This document shows, piece after piece, positions 33,524 to 42,816 of a stretch of DNA of 64,000 nucleotides. Under the pieces are notes generated by a model. The model was not told the DNA's origin and did not search any database. It worked only from the letters and a program-made list of their open reading frames with translations. The stretch is from GCA-020345945 sp964596985 (GTDB lineage Archaea > Thermoproteota > Bathyarchaeia > RBG-16-48-13 > GCA-020345945). The stretch spans positions 124,001 to 188,000 of the forward strand of contig CAZQWG010000003.1 in the NCBI GenBank assembly GCA_964596985.1, read 5' to 3'. Within the stretch, counting starts at the first letter, position 1. The number at the start of each line of letters is the position of its first letter. Both the position numbers and the translations under genes were made by a program.

Positions 33524-33676
33524 CTAGGATGGCGGCGTCATAGCTGTTCCGCAGTTGGGGCATCTAGTCTCTAGGCATGGTACGCTCCTCACATGTGGCA
33601 CTCTACGCCCACATCGAGGAAACACGCAATATGCAGGTCCAACTGTTCCTTGGCGCCTCCTACATCTGCCACTCAT
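33524..33676 (-). CDS. small zinc-ribbon/rubredoxin-like protein
   Basis: 50 aa from ATG 33676. The sequence AYCVFPRCGRRVPHVRSVPC plus LETRCPNCGTAMTPPS matches the double-knuckle pattern CxCPxCG...GxPCxxxxCPxCGxxM of small archaeal/bacterial metal proteins. One position differs: CVFPRC has Phe where the first knuckle usually has a second Cys. Function unknown. Confidence 0.55.
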   Translation of the reverse strand: MSGRCRRRQGTVGPAYCVFPRCGRRVPHVRSVPCLETRCPNCGTAMTPPS

Positions 33677-34164
33677 GAGCTCTGCATCCTTGTCTTGGCG
33701 CCAACAGGGTCTGCGATGCAACGACCGAGATGGTCGTCTTAGAGGGAGTAGCAAGCATAACCGCCACAGAATACGCTAAGAGATGCACGGCAAGAGAGAT
33801 CGACGATGACCAAGTCAGGGTAATCAAAGATCAGATACTTGAACCCTAACCCGGAGAGACGGAATCAACCCGATCAGAATCAGGGGGGGATACAAGATGT
33901 AGCAAGCAAGTATGTGGGGGCATTAGAAACGGCTATGGCTTAAGGAGAGCGATCGGGGAGATCGAAAGGATCCGGGGTGACGAGCTACCAAGGCAAGCTA
34001 TATCCGCCCAATCCCCTTATATACTTCTTCTACAAGGGGGAGAAAGCCAGCCGGTGTGCTACGGCGATCGCGTGTGCTGCAACTATTTGTTTATTAAGAC
34101 TGATAATCGCGTTTGACGTAGTGTATATTAATGAGTTGAGTGGACAAATAACTGTGAAGAGGGT
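33677..34164. other. spacer, no gene seen
   Basis: No conserved frame. Several short frames occur on both strands without start signals. Confidence 0.4.
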
Positions 34165-34170
34165 GTGTTG

Positions 34171-34560
34171 ATGGGTCAAAGAGAAGAGCAAGAAATTAGG
34201 AAGGTTATTGACATGTACCTGAGTGCTGTCAAGACAGGGGACACTGATCTATTCGAAAAAGCGTTCTATCAAGATGCCGTTGTAATCAATGCTGGCGAAG
34301 AAGACCCAAAGAAAGCATCGACCCCTATTGCCACTTTTGCTAGTCGCATAGAAGCAGGCCATAAAGCAGGGAAAGGTGCTGAAGAGACCGCACTGGAGGT
34401 CAACATCAGTCAATCCGGGCGGGTCGCCAATGCACGTGTGGACTTCGAGCTGAAAGCAGGTGGCAGAGTAATGTTAGGTACCGACTTCTTCAACTTGATC
34501 AAACGTAACAATCGATGGATAATCACACAGAAGATCTATGATGTGACATCCACTAAGTAG
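34171..34560 (+). CDS. NTF2-like (SnoaL/lumazine-binding-like) protein
   Basis: 129 aa from ATG 34171 behind AAGAGGGTG (GTG and TTG alternatives lie two and one codons earlier). The cone-shaped NTF2 fold is indicated by EQEIRKVIDMYLSAVKTGDT, FEKAFYQDAVVINAGEED, then alternating strands and the ending MLGTDFFNLIKRNNRWIITQ KIY. Family members bind small ligands or act as isomerases or dehydratases. No catalytic residues can be assigned here. Confidence 0.75.
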   Translation: MGQREEQEIRKVIDMYLSAVKTGDTDLFEKAFYQDAVVINAGEEDPKKASTPIATFASRIEAGHKAGKGAEETALEVNISQSGRVANARVDFELKAGGRVMLGTDFFNLIKRNNRWIITQKIYDVTSTK

Positions 34561-34592
34561 AAACGCCCTAGGCAAATCACTAAGAATACTAT

Positions 34593-34790
34593 CTAGCCAG
34601 AGGAATCAGCGATACGATCTGGAAGTTTGTTGAGGTCGGACTGCAGGAGTTCAAATCCTCATCTCTGCTTGCTCATGAGTTGGAGAAGGCTGGGTTTACA
34701 GCTCAACGTGAAGTAGCCGAGAAGCCGACAGCGTTTGTCGCTATATATGGCAAAGGTAGGTCAGTTATCGGTATTATGGACAGTATGATG
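34593..34790 (+). pseudogene. remnant of an AbgB-like amidohydrolase (M20 family)
   Basis: A frame without a start reads LARGISDTIWKFVEVGLQEF, KSSSLLAHELEKAGFTAQRE and VAEKPTAFVAIYGKGRSVIG IMD, which matches the conserved N-terminal part of aminobenzoyl-glutamate hydrolase subunit B-type peptidases (...IWxxAExGxxExxSSxLLaxxLxxaGF...PTAFvAxxGxGxPvIGil). The metal-binding and C-terminal parts are gone. Confidence 0.65.
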
Positions 34791-34909
34791 CTCTTCCCGG
34801 TCTATCTCAGAAACCTATCCCCCGAAAGGAGCCACTATATCAACTTCCGTTCATGCAAGAATAGATGGCATGGTTTATCCATCGTACGCGCTTAGGAGTA
34901 GGTTTCGAG

Positions 34910-35599
34910 ATGTGGAAGGCCATTGCATGCGACATAGACGGAACATTGACCAACCGAGATCACATGCTTGACTTGGAGGCCTTGACTTGGTTAAGATCGG
35001 CCGAGAGATCCGGATTGCCGGTTATCCTCTCAAGTGCGAGAGGTGAACTGGAACTGATGATGTTGTCGGGATTCATCGGTACCACCGGCCCCGTAATAGC
35101 AGAGAATGGGGGAATCGTATTGTACCGTTCGACCCGAGAGGAGAGGATCTTGGGTGACTTGAGAAAGGTACGCGAGGCTTACAAGATTATTTCAACCCAC
35201 ATTTCCGATCTACAGCTTGTGCTTGAAAAGTATCGAGAAACAGACATAATGATTCTTGGCAGAAGAGCCGCAGATATGGCACCGATCATCGAGTCTGAGA
35301 AACTAGATGTTCATCTCCTAGAAAGCAAATTCGCGACCCATATTACGGATTCCTCGACCAGCAAGGCAATCGGTCTTAGGGTCGCGTCAGAGATGATCGA
35401 TCTTGCCCCATCTCAGGTTGCTGCTATTGGAGATGCGCAGAATGACATCTCACTCTTCGAGGCAGCCGGTGCTGGCTACGCTGTTGGCGATGCGGACCAA
35501 AGATTGAGGGATATAGCCACAAAAGTGATGAGTAGACCCAATGGTAAGGGATGCATCGACGCAATTAAAGAGATTCTAAGAGACCATCTGGCAGAGTAG
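34910..35599 (+). CDS. HAD-superfamily phosphatase (archaeal phosphoglycolate phosphatase-like)
   Basis: 229 aa from ATG 34910, where the family starts (MWKAIACDIDGTLTNRDH). Motif I is CDIDGTLT with nucleophile D8 and D10; motif II SSARGE; motif III lysine in TSKAIGLRVA; motif IV GDAQNDISLF. The C2-type cap in the middle and the length fit the archaeal phosphoglycolate/sucrose-phosphate phosphatase-like group. A longer upstream frame has no homology. Confidence 0.85.
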   Translation: MWKAIACDIDGTLTNRDHMLDLEALTWLRSAERSGLPVILSSARGELELMMLSGFIGTTGPVIAENGGIVLYRSTREERILGDLRKVREAYKIISTHISDLQLVLEKYRETDIMILGRRAADMAPIIESEKLDVHLLESKFATHITDSSTSKAIGLRVASEMIDLAPSQVAAIGDAQNDISLFEAAGAGYAVGDADQRLRDIATKVMSRPNGKGCIDAIKEILRDHLAE

Positions 35600-35755
35600 C
35601 CAGAAACCCGTGGAGACGATTCTATTAGACTAAGAAACGAATGGGACTAAAATCGCTACCAAAAGAGGATTCTTCAATGGGACATCGAACTGCATATGCC
35701 AGAAGAAGATGAGGGATACCGGGCATAGTCACTCGGTCATTGAGACCAAGGGATA

Positions 35756-37021
35756 ATGAAAATGGAGACGATACGGAGGCACGGAAAGACAGCGTTTCTA
35801 TTTGTTGTTATGCAAATCTTCATTATCACAGCTACACTTTTCGCTTCAATCTACTTTGTAAGGGCATCAAACCCGCCTGAAGATGTCGTCAGATCCCATT
35901 TCGGGTTAAGCCCGTGGGTGTGGGGGAACAACCGGGCTATAGAGTTGGGTGCCAAATGGGTTAGACCCCATCCAACCCCCTTCATCTGGGGTAAAATCGA
36001 GGGGGAGAAGGGAAAATACAATTGGGATGAGTCAGACAGCTATGTAAGAACAGTTCAGAGAGACTACTTTGGGATACTGGCTACGATCTGGCCTTTCGCC
36101 GAATGGGACCAAGAAAAGAGGGAAGGATCGGAGAGGAGGATATTCGAGGATGAGTTGGGTTTTGGCAGGTTAAAGCCAAGAGACATGGAGGCGTACTCTA
36201 GGTTCATTGAAGCTCTAGTTGAGAGGTATGATGGCGATCATGACAACGACATGCTTGGACTAAGATACCCAATAAAACACTGGGAGGTGATCAACGAACC
36301 AAGCCTTCAAGGACCAGCTCAAATATTCCTTGAGGGAAAACCAGAAGACTACTTCGACATACTGAGTACGACCTACCGAGCAATAAAGAGGGCGGATCCT
36401 GAGGCTAAAGTGCTACACGCAGGCGTCGGTTGCATTAATTGTCATACCGAGGACTTCTGGAAAGAGATGTTTAATCTAGGTGCCGACAAATACTTCGATA
36501 TCGCCAACACCTACTCCGACGGATCCGATGAGGGGTTCAACGTCCCGGAGTTCAAAGAAATACTCCAAGAATACGGTATCGATAAACCGATATGGGTGAC
36601 GGAGGCCAGCCTCTCTATAGGAGGGTATGATGAAGCTACCCTTAAAGAAATGGCAGCAAGGGTTGTAAAGAGTTGCACGATCGCGTTCTCCGCTGGCGCT
36701 GAGAGGATATTCTGGAGGGGACTGAACGGACTAGTGAGAGAGGAGGGTGGGAGATTGACCGAGGAGAGGTTAACACCGTTCTATGCGTTGAGGACTATGA
36801 TTAAAAAAATCGGTTTATTTGAGTCTATCGAGAAGATATCAGCAGACCAGTACAGGTTTGCGATTGGTGGGAAGTTAATCTATATTCTTTGGGGACCGGA
36901 TAGAATCCCGGTCGACTTAACCGGAAGAGTGGTTGTAACCGACATAATGGGAAATGAGCAAGAGAAAGAAACAAGAGAACTGACTTTGTCAGACATACCT
37001 GTCTTCATTGAAAAAGTGTAG
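35756..37021 (+). CDS. secreted or membrane-anchored glycoside hydrolase, clan GH-A
   Basis: 421 aa. Residues 12-37 form a signal/anchor (TAFLFVVMQIFIITATLFAS). The rest is a TIM-barrel glycosidase: acid/base E181 in HWEVINEPSLQ and probable nucleophile E283 in PIWVTEASLS, both at the ends of strands, as in clan A enzymes (GH39/GH5-like). LGAKWVRPHPTPFIWGKIE and the C-terminal small beta-domain (YRFAIGGKLIYILWGP) support this. Substrate unknown. It may release sugars that feed the uptake locus 4 kb downstream, which is inference. Confidence 0.75.
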   Translation: MKMETIRRHGKTAFLFVVMQIFIITATLFASIYFVRASNPPEDVVRSHFGLSPWVWGNNRAIELGAKWVRPHPTPFIWGKIEGEKGKYNWDESDSYVRTVQRDYFGILATIWPFAEWDQEKREGSERRIFEDELGFGRLKPRDMEAYSRFIEALVERYDGDHDNDMLGLRYPIKHWEVINEPSLQGPAQIFLEGKPEDYFDILSTTYRAIKRADPEAKVLHAGVGCINCHTEDFWKEMFNLGADKYFDIANTYSDGSDEGFNVPEFKEILQEYGIDKPIWVTEASLSIGGYDEATLKEMAARVVKSCTIAFSAGAERIFWRGLNGLVREEGGRLTEERLTPFYALRTMIKKIGLFESIEKISADQYRFAIGGKLIYILWGPDRIPVDLTGRVVVTDIMGNEQEKETRELTLSDIPVFIEKV

Positions 37022-37155
37022 TTTACCGCCCAATTGTACTCGACATGCTTTATGCTATGTCCCGACGTACAAGTTCGGTAGAAGCAGAAGGCAGTTCTTC
37101 AACTGTAAAGAGATAACCAGATTCTGATCCTAGTATACAAGGTTATGTGATTCGT

Positions 37156-37689
37156 TCAGAGTTCGAAGTCCAATTTTCCTCTGAAATCGAGGCTGACAAG
37201 CTTTCTGTAGTGTATGGAGAACAGGTGCTTTGGTTTTTCAGGTGTACCATATGTCTCAACAACCTCACCTACATACAAAGTGTGTTCACCGGTCTCCATC
37301 TTATCGACGACCTTACACTCGTATGCTACTGTAGAACCGCCTATGATTGGAGGCTTCACAACTTTGGACGATACTGGCGTAAAGCCAGTTTCATTGAACT
37401 TGTCTGTATCTCTCCCAGAGACTTTTCCGCAAAGCCAAGCTCCTTCCTTTTGATCTTCGGAGGGAAAACAGAGGACAAACTCCTTGCAATATTCGATGCA
37501 CTCATGGGTGTATCTCGTATGACCTATAGCGATGGCTATCATCATCGGCTTCCCGGACGTAAACATCCACCAAGAAAGCCCCATAATATTGGATCTACCA
37601 TTCTTATCGATCGATGTAACCAAGGTGTAGGGGTATGGAGACCCAAGCTCTACCGCCTCACTCGGAGATATCTTTCGTAAAGAGGACAT
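37156..37689 (-). CDS. flavin reductase-like/FMN-binding split-barrel protein
   Basis: 177 aa. SPYPYTLVTSIDKNGRSNIM, GLSWWMFTSGKPMMIAIAIG and HTRYTHECIEYCKEFVLCFP match the FMN-binding split barrel of flavin reductase-like proteins. VSGRDTDKFNETGFTP and the strand AYECKVVDKMETGEHTLYVG follow the family order. It would bind FMN or F420-type flavins. No oxygenase partner nearby. Confidence 0.85.
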   Translation of the reverse strand: MSSLRKISPSEAVELGSPYPYTLVTSIDKNGRSNIMGLSWWMFTSGKPMMIAIAIGHTRYTHECIEYCKEFVLCFPSEDQKEGAWLCGKVSGRDTDKFNETGFTPVSSKVVKPPIIGGSTVAYECKVVDKMETGEHTLYVGEVVETYGTPEKPKHLFSIHYRKLVSLDFRGKLDFEL

Positions 37690-37810
37690 AACTTACTCAC
37701 TTGACGAAATATTATCGGATAAACTAATAATCATTCTCATACCCGTTAGGAGTAGATGCTACACATCCTAGGACGCATCTTCTCCCAGGGAATATATAAA
37801 CGAAGGATGT

Positions 37811-38290
37811 GGGAACAAGGCGTTGTGCTACATGCATCATAGGTGAGGATGGTGGGGTTTTCGAGGAGCTGGTGTGCGGGAACACGTATAGTGGAATCGA
37901 GTCCTTTGCCGAGACGCTTACCGGTTACGTGGAGTGTTATGCTGTGGTGGAGTCAACCAGTAACCTCTAGCTGAAGGGGGTTGAGGTCCTCAAGGGTCAT
38001 GGTGCACCTGTGAAACTGGCGAATCCTTTGAAGACACGGGCTATCGTTGAAGTCCAGATCAAGACTGAGCGGCTGATAGCAATGATTCTTGCCCACTTGT
38101 TCCGGGCAGACTTTATCTTGTAGAGCTATGTTCCACCCCGGGAAGCGAGAGAAGCAGATGCTCCTCCGCTACAGGCCCGCTCTGGTCAAGCATGTACCGC
38201 AATCCAGAACCGAGTGCGCAGACTCCTCGACAAGTACAACCTCTGATGCGAGTACAGAGACCTCCTCGGCGTCCGCGGTTCAAACCCGCA
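37811..38290 (+). pseudogene. IS110-family transposase remnant A
   Basis: The DEDD domain can be followed from DVGTRRCATCIIGEDGGVFE through NTYSGIESFAETLTGYVE, LANPLKTRAIVEVQIKTERL and LAHLFRADFIL to NRVRRLLDKYNL. It carries an in-frame TAG at 37,968 (at a conserved Trp), a second TAG at 38,121, a double frameshift between about 38,150 and 38,200, and a TGA near 38,242. The Transposase_20 half is absent. Confidence 0.8.
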
Positions 38291-38567
38291 CTAACTTACC
38301 ACTAGAGCCCCCTCAATCTAGCTGTTATGGGAAACATACATTGGCTAGTGCCTTTAGAGGCGGCGTGTCAAAGTTTTTGTCCCTTGCCCCTAACCCTTTT
38401 ATGGTGTTGGGGTGGTCGACCGGTAAACGATTGGGGGTTTGACCCCGTTGGGAAACATGATCTGAGCCTCATACCCGTTTAGAAGAGTAGGCTTCGAGCC
38501 TGAATGGCAGCGTGTCCATTCGGATGACGTGGAGGCTTCTCCCCGACGCCCATTTGGGGTGATGTCT

Positions 38568-39717
38568 ATGCTCCGTAGGGCTTGCGGTGTGGATGTCCAC
38601 CAAGACGGCTTCATAGCCACCATCCTGACAGGCGAGGAGTGTGAGACTGAGAGGTTCGGGAAAGACCTTGAGGACATTGAGGGCTTCAAGGACTAGCTGA
38701 GGGGGAACCGGTGCAGGGCCGTGGTGATGGAGTCCACCGGCGTCTACTGGATATCCCTCTACGCCGCCCTGGAGGGCGAGTTTGATGTCAGGCTCGCGAA
38801 CCCACAGAGGACTAGGAGGGTTCCAGGCCGTAAGACCGACCAGTTTGATAGCGAGTAGCTCGCTTACCTGCCCAGGGGAGGGCTGATCGAGGCATGCCAC
38901 GTTCCAGCCGCGAGGGCAGGGTCCTGAGAGAGCTGACTAGGCTAAGGACGAAACTAGTCCAGAACCGAACCGACTACAAGAACCGGGTCCACAAGATCCA
39001 GCAGAGGTGCAACATCAGGGGCTCGGCTCCAAGCTCCGAAGGGTCTTCGGCAGGGCAGGGATGGAGTTCCTGAAAGGCCTGATGACCGGGAGAAGCGTGG
39101 ACTAGATCGTAACCCTGAGCGGGAGCAGGATCTTGGAAGAGAGAAGGGGAAAGCTTGAGAAGGCAGCTAGGAACGGTCTGTACGAGGAGGACATCTTTAT
39201 CCTTAGGCGCTGCCTGAGCCTGATAGAGCGGCTGGACGTGGAGATAGTGAAGTGGACGGGAGGATAGTGATGCTCGTAGGCCGGAGGAGTACATCAAACG
39301 GATCAGCAATCCCAGGCGTCGCCCAGGTCTCAGCCTCAGCAATCCTCGCAGAGATCAGGGACCCGAGACGTTTCAGGGACGGGAAGAGGATCGCCTCTTG
39401 GGCAGGCCTATGCCCCTTAGTCTACCAGACCGCAGAGAAGAACCTGACGGGTGGGATCAATCAAGCAGGGCTCGAAGCGCCTCCGCAGGATGATGGTCCA
39501 GGTGGACCACGCTGCCTCCCGAACCCAGAACGCCAGACTCAGACTCTTCTACCTGAGGGTCGCCGCTAGGAGAAGAAAGAAGAAGGCTGTAGTAGTGCTG
39601 GCAAGGAAGATCCTCTGCATAATCTACCAACTCCTAGTAAACGAGGAGGACTACATCGAGGAGGGATACGTGAAGCTTCCCAAGGTGAGGTATAGGGAGC
39701 TGACCCATATCCCCTAG
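38568..39717 (+). pseudogene. IS110-family transposase, full-length but dead (copy B)
   Basis: From ATG 38568 (ACGVDVHQDGFIATILTGEE) through VVMESTGVYWISLYAALEGE, LANPQRTRRVPGRKTDQFDS to the C-terminal Transposase_20 region IPGVAQVSASAILAEIRDPR RF and ASWAGLCP near 39,310-39,420, ending at TAG 39,715. TAG codons stand at 38,694 (Trp position), 38,856 (Trp position) and 39,103, and at least three frameshifts break the frame. Both catalytic halves are recognisable. Confidence 0.85.
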
Positions 39718-39805
39718 AGGAGATGGGTGAGACCCTGAGGCGTGCCGGATACCTGGTCCAAGCTTCCAGCTAAGCACAACTCAGGACAAAAACCTTCACA
39801 TGGCA

Positions 39806-39947
39806 ACGTTTTCTAGGGAGAGTGTTGAGGGTGCCCCTGGGGTGGCTCATGTCCCCCGTTAGCTTGATCCATATGAGACCCTCAGCTAGACTGGACTGAT
39901 CTCCGAGCGGCTACCCAACTAGTCCAAAGAAACCCTATAGGGGCATA
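39806..39947 (+). ncRNA. structured IS110-associated element, copy 3 (candidate bridge-RNA-like)
   Basis: It starts 90 bp after the dead IS110 gene, same strand. It aligns over its length with the 116-bp elements at 45,726 and 49,750 (minus). It holds TTGAGGGT ... ACCCTCAG as an outer stem and GGGG(TGGCTCATGT)CCCC as an inner stem, where the other copies have GCGGG(TGGCTAAGGC)CCCGC. The stem is kept while the bases change, which supports an RNA fold. IS110 elements encode a bridge RNA in a non-coding end; linking the two is inference. Confidence 0.5.
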
Positions 39948-40121
39948 CCGTCCTAAAGGGACCTTGCTAATCTAGGAGATGAAGAGAGAACAGAAGAATA
40001 CTCGAAGAGAAATAATGACAGAGAACTCATAGGAGCTTTACCATCCGTTCCTAGGTCTTACGAAAGAATTTCTCTAGCTGATCTTGTTGTAGTGTAACCC
40101 CTTAAAAGGGGGGGTTAAGGG

Positions 40122-40670
40122 TTATTGAAATCTCGATTTTGGTAACGCAGTTCCTCTTCTTAGTAAGAGAACAATGATGGCGGCTAATAATCCGAAAGCC
40201 ATAGATTCTACTGGAAAGCCTGGAATCATTGCTGCCTCGATATGGAGCGTCGAGCCTTTGAACCAAGTGATTTTGTATTCGGTTCCATCGAACTCTACTG
40301 TTCCTGTTAGAGAAATTGTTTGGTCTCCAGTCTGCCCGGCCGCGATTGAGCCTTTGAACTCAACGGTTCCTGTTCCGCCAGCAGGTATCGGGATTGAACC
40401 TGTCCAAGTGGGTTGTGGCGTCCAAACTGTAGCCATCTTTAGGCTTGTTATCGTTGCCGTCTCTCCTTTCATGTTCTCGAAGGTGATGGTTGCTGTGAAG
40501 GGAGTAGCGCCCCCTATCACTTGAGTCTCGTATTTCTCTTTGTCCCACTCCCAGCTCTTGATTGGGAGCCACTCTGCATTACCCTCAGGCTGGGCACCTA
40601 TCTCTGCGATACCAGATCCAGCGAGAACCACGAGCAAGCCTAAGACTAGGAATTGATATCTTCTATTCAT
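40122..40670 (-). CDS. secreted protein with C-terminal sorting-like anchor
   Basis: 182 aa. Signal peptide at 1-26 (RRYQFLVLGLLVVLAGSGIA). The middle is beta-rich and Thr-rich (GATPFTATITFENMKGETAT, TVEFKGSIAAGQTGDQTISL), like an Ig-type surface domain. The end has PGFPVES, a hydrophobic helix (MAFGLLAAIIVLLLRR) and basic residues. That motif-helix-basic order resembles archaeosortase substrates (PGF-CTERM-like). Probably a cell-surface protein. Partner sortase not in the window. Confidence 0.7.
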   Translation of the reverse strand: MNRRYQFLVLGLLVVLAGSGIAEIGAQPEGNAEWLPIKSWEWDKEKYETQVIGGATPFTATITFENMKGETATITSLKMATVWTPQPTWTGSIPIPAGGTGTVEFKGSIAAGQTGDQTISLTGTVEFDGTEYKITWFKGSTLHIEAAMIPGFPVESMAFGLLAAIIVLLLRRGTALPKSRFQ

Positions 40671-41016
40671 TTCCTTTCCCCGCTCACCAATCTCTTTATG
40701 AGTATTTAGGCTTTAGGCTATCACATTAGGCATCATGATCTATCCGAGGTTCAATTGAGGAAACATTCCCCAAATCGAACGCTAGTTGGGTGTATGAGCA
40801 GTCTGTCAACCCATTCATAGAGAGACACATATATGGCTCTGGACTCGTTGCTTGCAGCTCGACCACGGATAGGGCATGCCCACAGAAGATACCCCACAAA
40901 TTCAAGCGAGGAAGCAAGATAAGAAGGTGGTGAAAAAAGATCACAGTGGAGGGGACCTTCTAGGAGCAATGATTTAATAAAAGGTGCCTCAGGAAGAAGG
41001 TATGAGATGAAATAAG

Positions 41017-42051
41017 ATGAAGGCAGCATTGCTTTTCCAGAAAGATAAGGAGTCACTGAAGCCTGGAGAGCCAGTAACGGAATTACGAGTGGTGGAAGTC
41101 AATAAGCCGGAGATAGGAGAGAATGACATCTTAGTCAAGGTAAGGGCATGCTCAGTATGTCCGACAGATTACCGTAAGTACATGACAGGGAACCATGGTG
41201 TACCATGGTGGCCATTCAACCCTGGACACGAATGGGCCGGAGACGTAGTCGAAGTCGGACCCGAGGTTAAGGGATTCAAGATAGGAGACCGCATCACAGG
41301 AATGGGATACGCGGGATACGCAGAGTACGCCAAGATCGTCGGACGATACCACGACTACGGAACCATAGTGGTCCCGCCTTTCGTCGGATGTAATAAGCTT
41401 CCAGATAATGTAACATATGAAGAGGGGGGGATCTCAATACCTTTGGCTGAGTGCATGGAGAGTGTAATCAACGTATGCAAGGTCAAGATGTTTGACAACG
41501 TCACTGTCATCGGAGCCGGCCCCATGGGAATAATGAACGCCATGGTAGCCAAGGCAATCGGCGCCACGGTTTTTATAAGTGAACTGTTGGAACATAGACT
41601 CAAACTGGCAGAGGAATTAGGAATGGACTACGTGATCAACCCGAAGGAGGAGGATCCCGTGGAGTTCGTGAAGAAGCATTCGGGAGGTCGAGGAGCCGAC
41701 TCTGTAGTCTGTTCTATCGCTAACCCGGTGGTGATCGAGCAAGGTCTAAAGATGGCTAGGAGAGGGGGTATAATCAACATTTTCGGAGGAGCCACAGCTG
41801 AGACTAAGGTAAACTTTAACCCGAACCTAATTCACTACGGGGTACTCAACGTGACTGCAAGCTACGGAACAGGCGGGCACTGGGATCTGGGGGAGAAGGC
41901 TTTGCAACTTATCAGTTCTAGAAAGGTTGACGTAGAGAAGATAGTGACAGCAAGATATTCTCTCGATCAAGCACTTGACGCTGTAAGGCATGTCGGCTCA
42001 AAGGAAGGAATGAAAGCGATCATCTACCCTGAGCTGAAAGACGTTCCTTGA
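41017..42051 (+). CDS. zinc-dependent medium-chain dehydrogenase (polyol/alcohol type)
   Basis: 344 aa. Catalytic zinc ligands in ACSVCPTDYRKY and NPGHEWAGDVVEVGPEVKGF; Rossmann site VTVIGAGPMGIMNAMVAKAI followed by acidic E in FISELLEHR, favouring NAD. The four-Cys structural-zinc lobe is missing. This pattern fits sorbitol/threonine dehydrogenase-like enzymes. A TATA-like box (TTTAATAA, about 40,974) lies upstream. It sits at the head of a locus with an FGGY kinase, an ECF transporter and aldolases, suggesting polyol or sugar oxidation. Confidence 0.85.
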   Translation: MKAALLFQKDKESLKPGEPVTELRVVEVNKPEIGENDILVKVRACSVCPTDYRKYMTGNHGVPWWPFNPGHEWAGDVVEVGPEVKGFKIGDRITGMGYAGYAEYAKIVGRYHDYGTIVVPPFVGCNKLPDNVTYEEGGISIPLAECMESVINVCKVKMFDNVTVIGAGPMGIMNAMVAKAIGATVFISELLEHRLKLAEELGMDYVINPKEEDPVEFVKKHSGGRGADSVVCSIANPVVIEQGLKMARRGGIINIFGGATAETKVNFNPNLIHYGVLNVTASYGTGGHWDLGEKALQLISSRKVDVEKIVTARYSLDQALDAVRHVGSKEGMKAIIYPELKDVP

Positions 42052-42379
42052 AAAGATCAAGGTTGACTGTCGGGTGCTCCTATGTGAATTCTCTATTCTG
42101 ATTATTCCCCTCAGATTATTCCCTCTCATATAACTACGGTGCGGGCACGTACCTATCAGCCCATGAAATGGGGTAATGTGGTAATATAGCTCCGCATCCA
42201 GACCCCCTCAATCACGCTAACGTCCACTCTTAGGGACAGCACTTTCCCGAGGAGAACTCTAAAGCCTGACAAGAACATGATTCCTCATTCACCGATAATT
42301 ATATTTTCATTAATCCTTCAAGATTATTCGCAAATAGGCGCTCACATAATGGCTCGAGTGCCACCGCCACCAAAACACT

Positions 42380-42544
42380 TCACATGTCATCACGCCAATC
42401 GAATGTCAAGTCGTATCCCGCTCCTGCTAGGGCAAGAAAAGCCGTAGTACTCCATGGATGATAAAGATTGAGATTAGCGGTCATGATGGCACCGAGACTG
42501 CCTAGTATCATCGCGATGACACCGATTATTTTTCTAAATCTCAT
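42380..42544 (-). CDS. small membrane protein, 54 aa
   Basis: ATG 42544 opens MRFRKIIGVIAMILGSLGAI, then MTANLNLYHPWSTTAFLALA and ends in DWRDDM. Two hydrophobic segments, with AGGAAT upstream as a possible ribosome site. Unknown family. It lies in an otherwise empty 600-bp gap. Confidence 0.5.
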   Translation of the reverse strand: MRFRKIIGVIAMILGSLGAIMTANLNLYHPWSTTAFLALAGAGYDLTFDWRDDM

Positions 42545-42816
42545 GTCTTTTCATTATTCCTGTTAAGGATGATGAAATCAAAGGAATTAATTATTTCTTT
42601 TTTCAGGTGAATCAGTGACCAGGCTATTCGAGGACGAATAAACCTATCGATTTTATGTGCTTCTCTCAGCTCATTATTCTCTTTTGGCTAACATTCTTAA
42701 CAGATCAGACTCTCAAGAGTATATCTCTTGGGAGGGAAAGAAAAAGAAGAACTGAGATGGTAGAACTACGCTTGATCCAGTATTCGGAAAGCAAAGAAGA
42801 AGGGGTGCTGCCTCTT

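Noticed and set aside
34625..34670. Sequence resembling a tRNA T-arm (GGAGTTCAAATCCTC)
   Set aside because: The 5-bp stem does not pair properly and the stretch reads through as EVGLQEFKSSSLLAHELEKA of an AbgB-like remnant.
37147..37680. 177-codon plus-strand frame opposite the flavin reductase
   Set aside because: The minus strand encodes a clear split-barrel protein over the same span; the plus frame is its shadow.
37968..39105. TAG read as pyrrolysine in the IS110 genes
   Set aside because: Both genes also carry frameshifts and TGA, and intact genes in the window use TAG as their normal stop (for example at 34,558, 35,597, 37,019 and 48,650).
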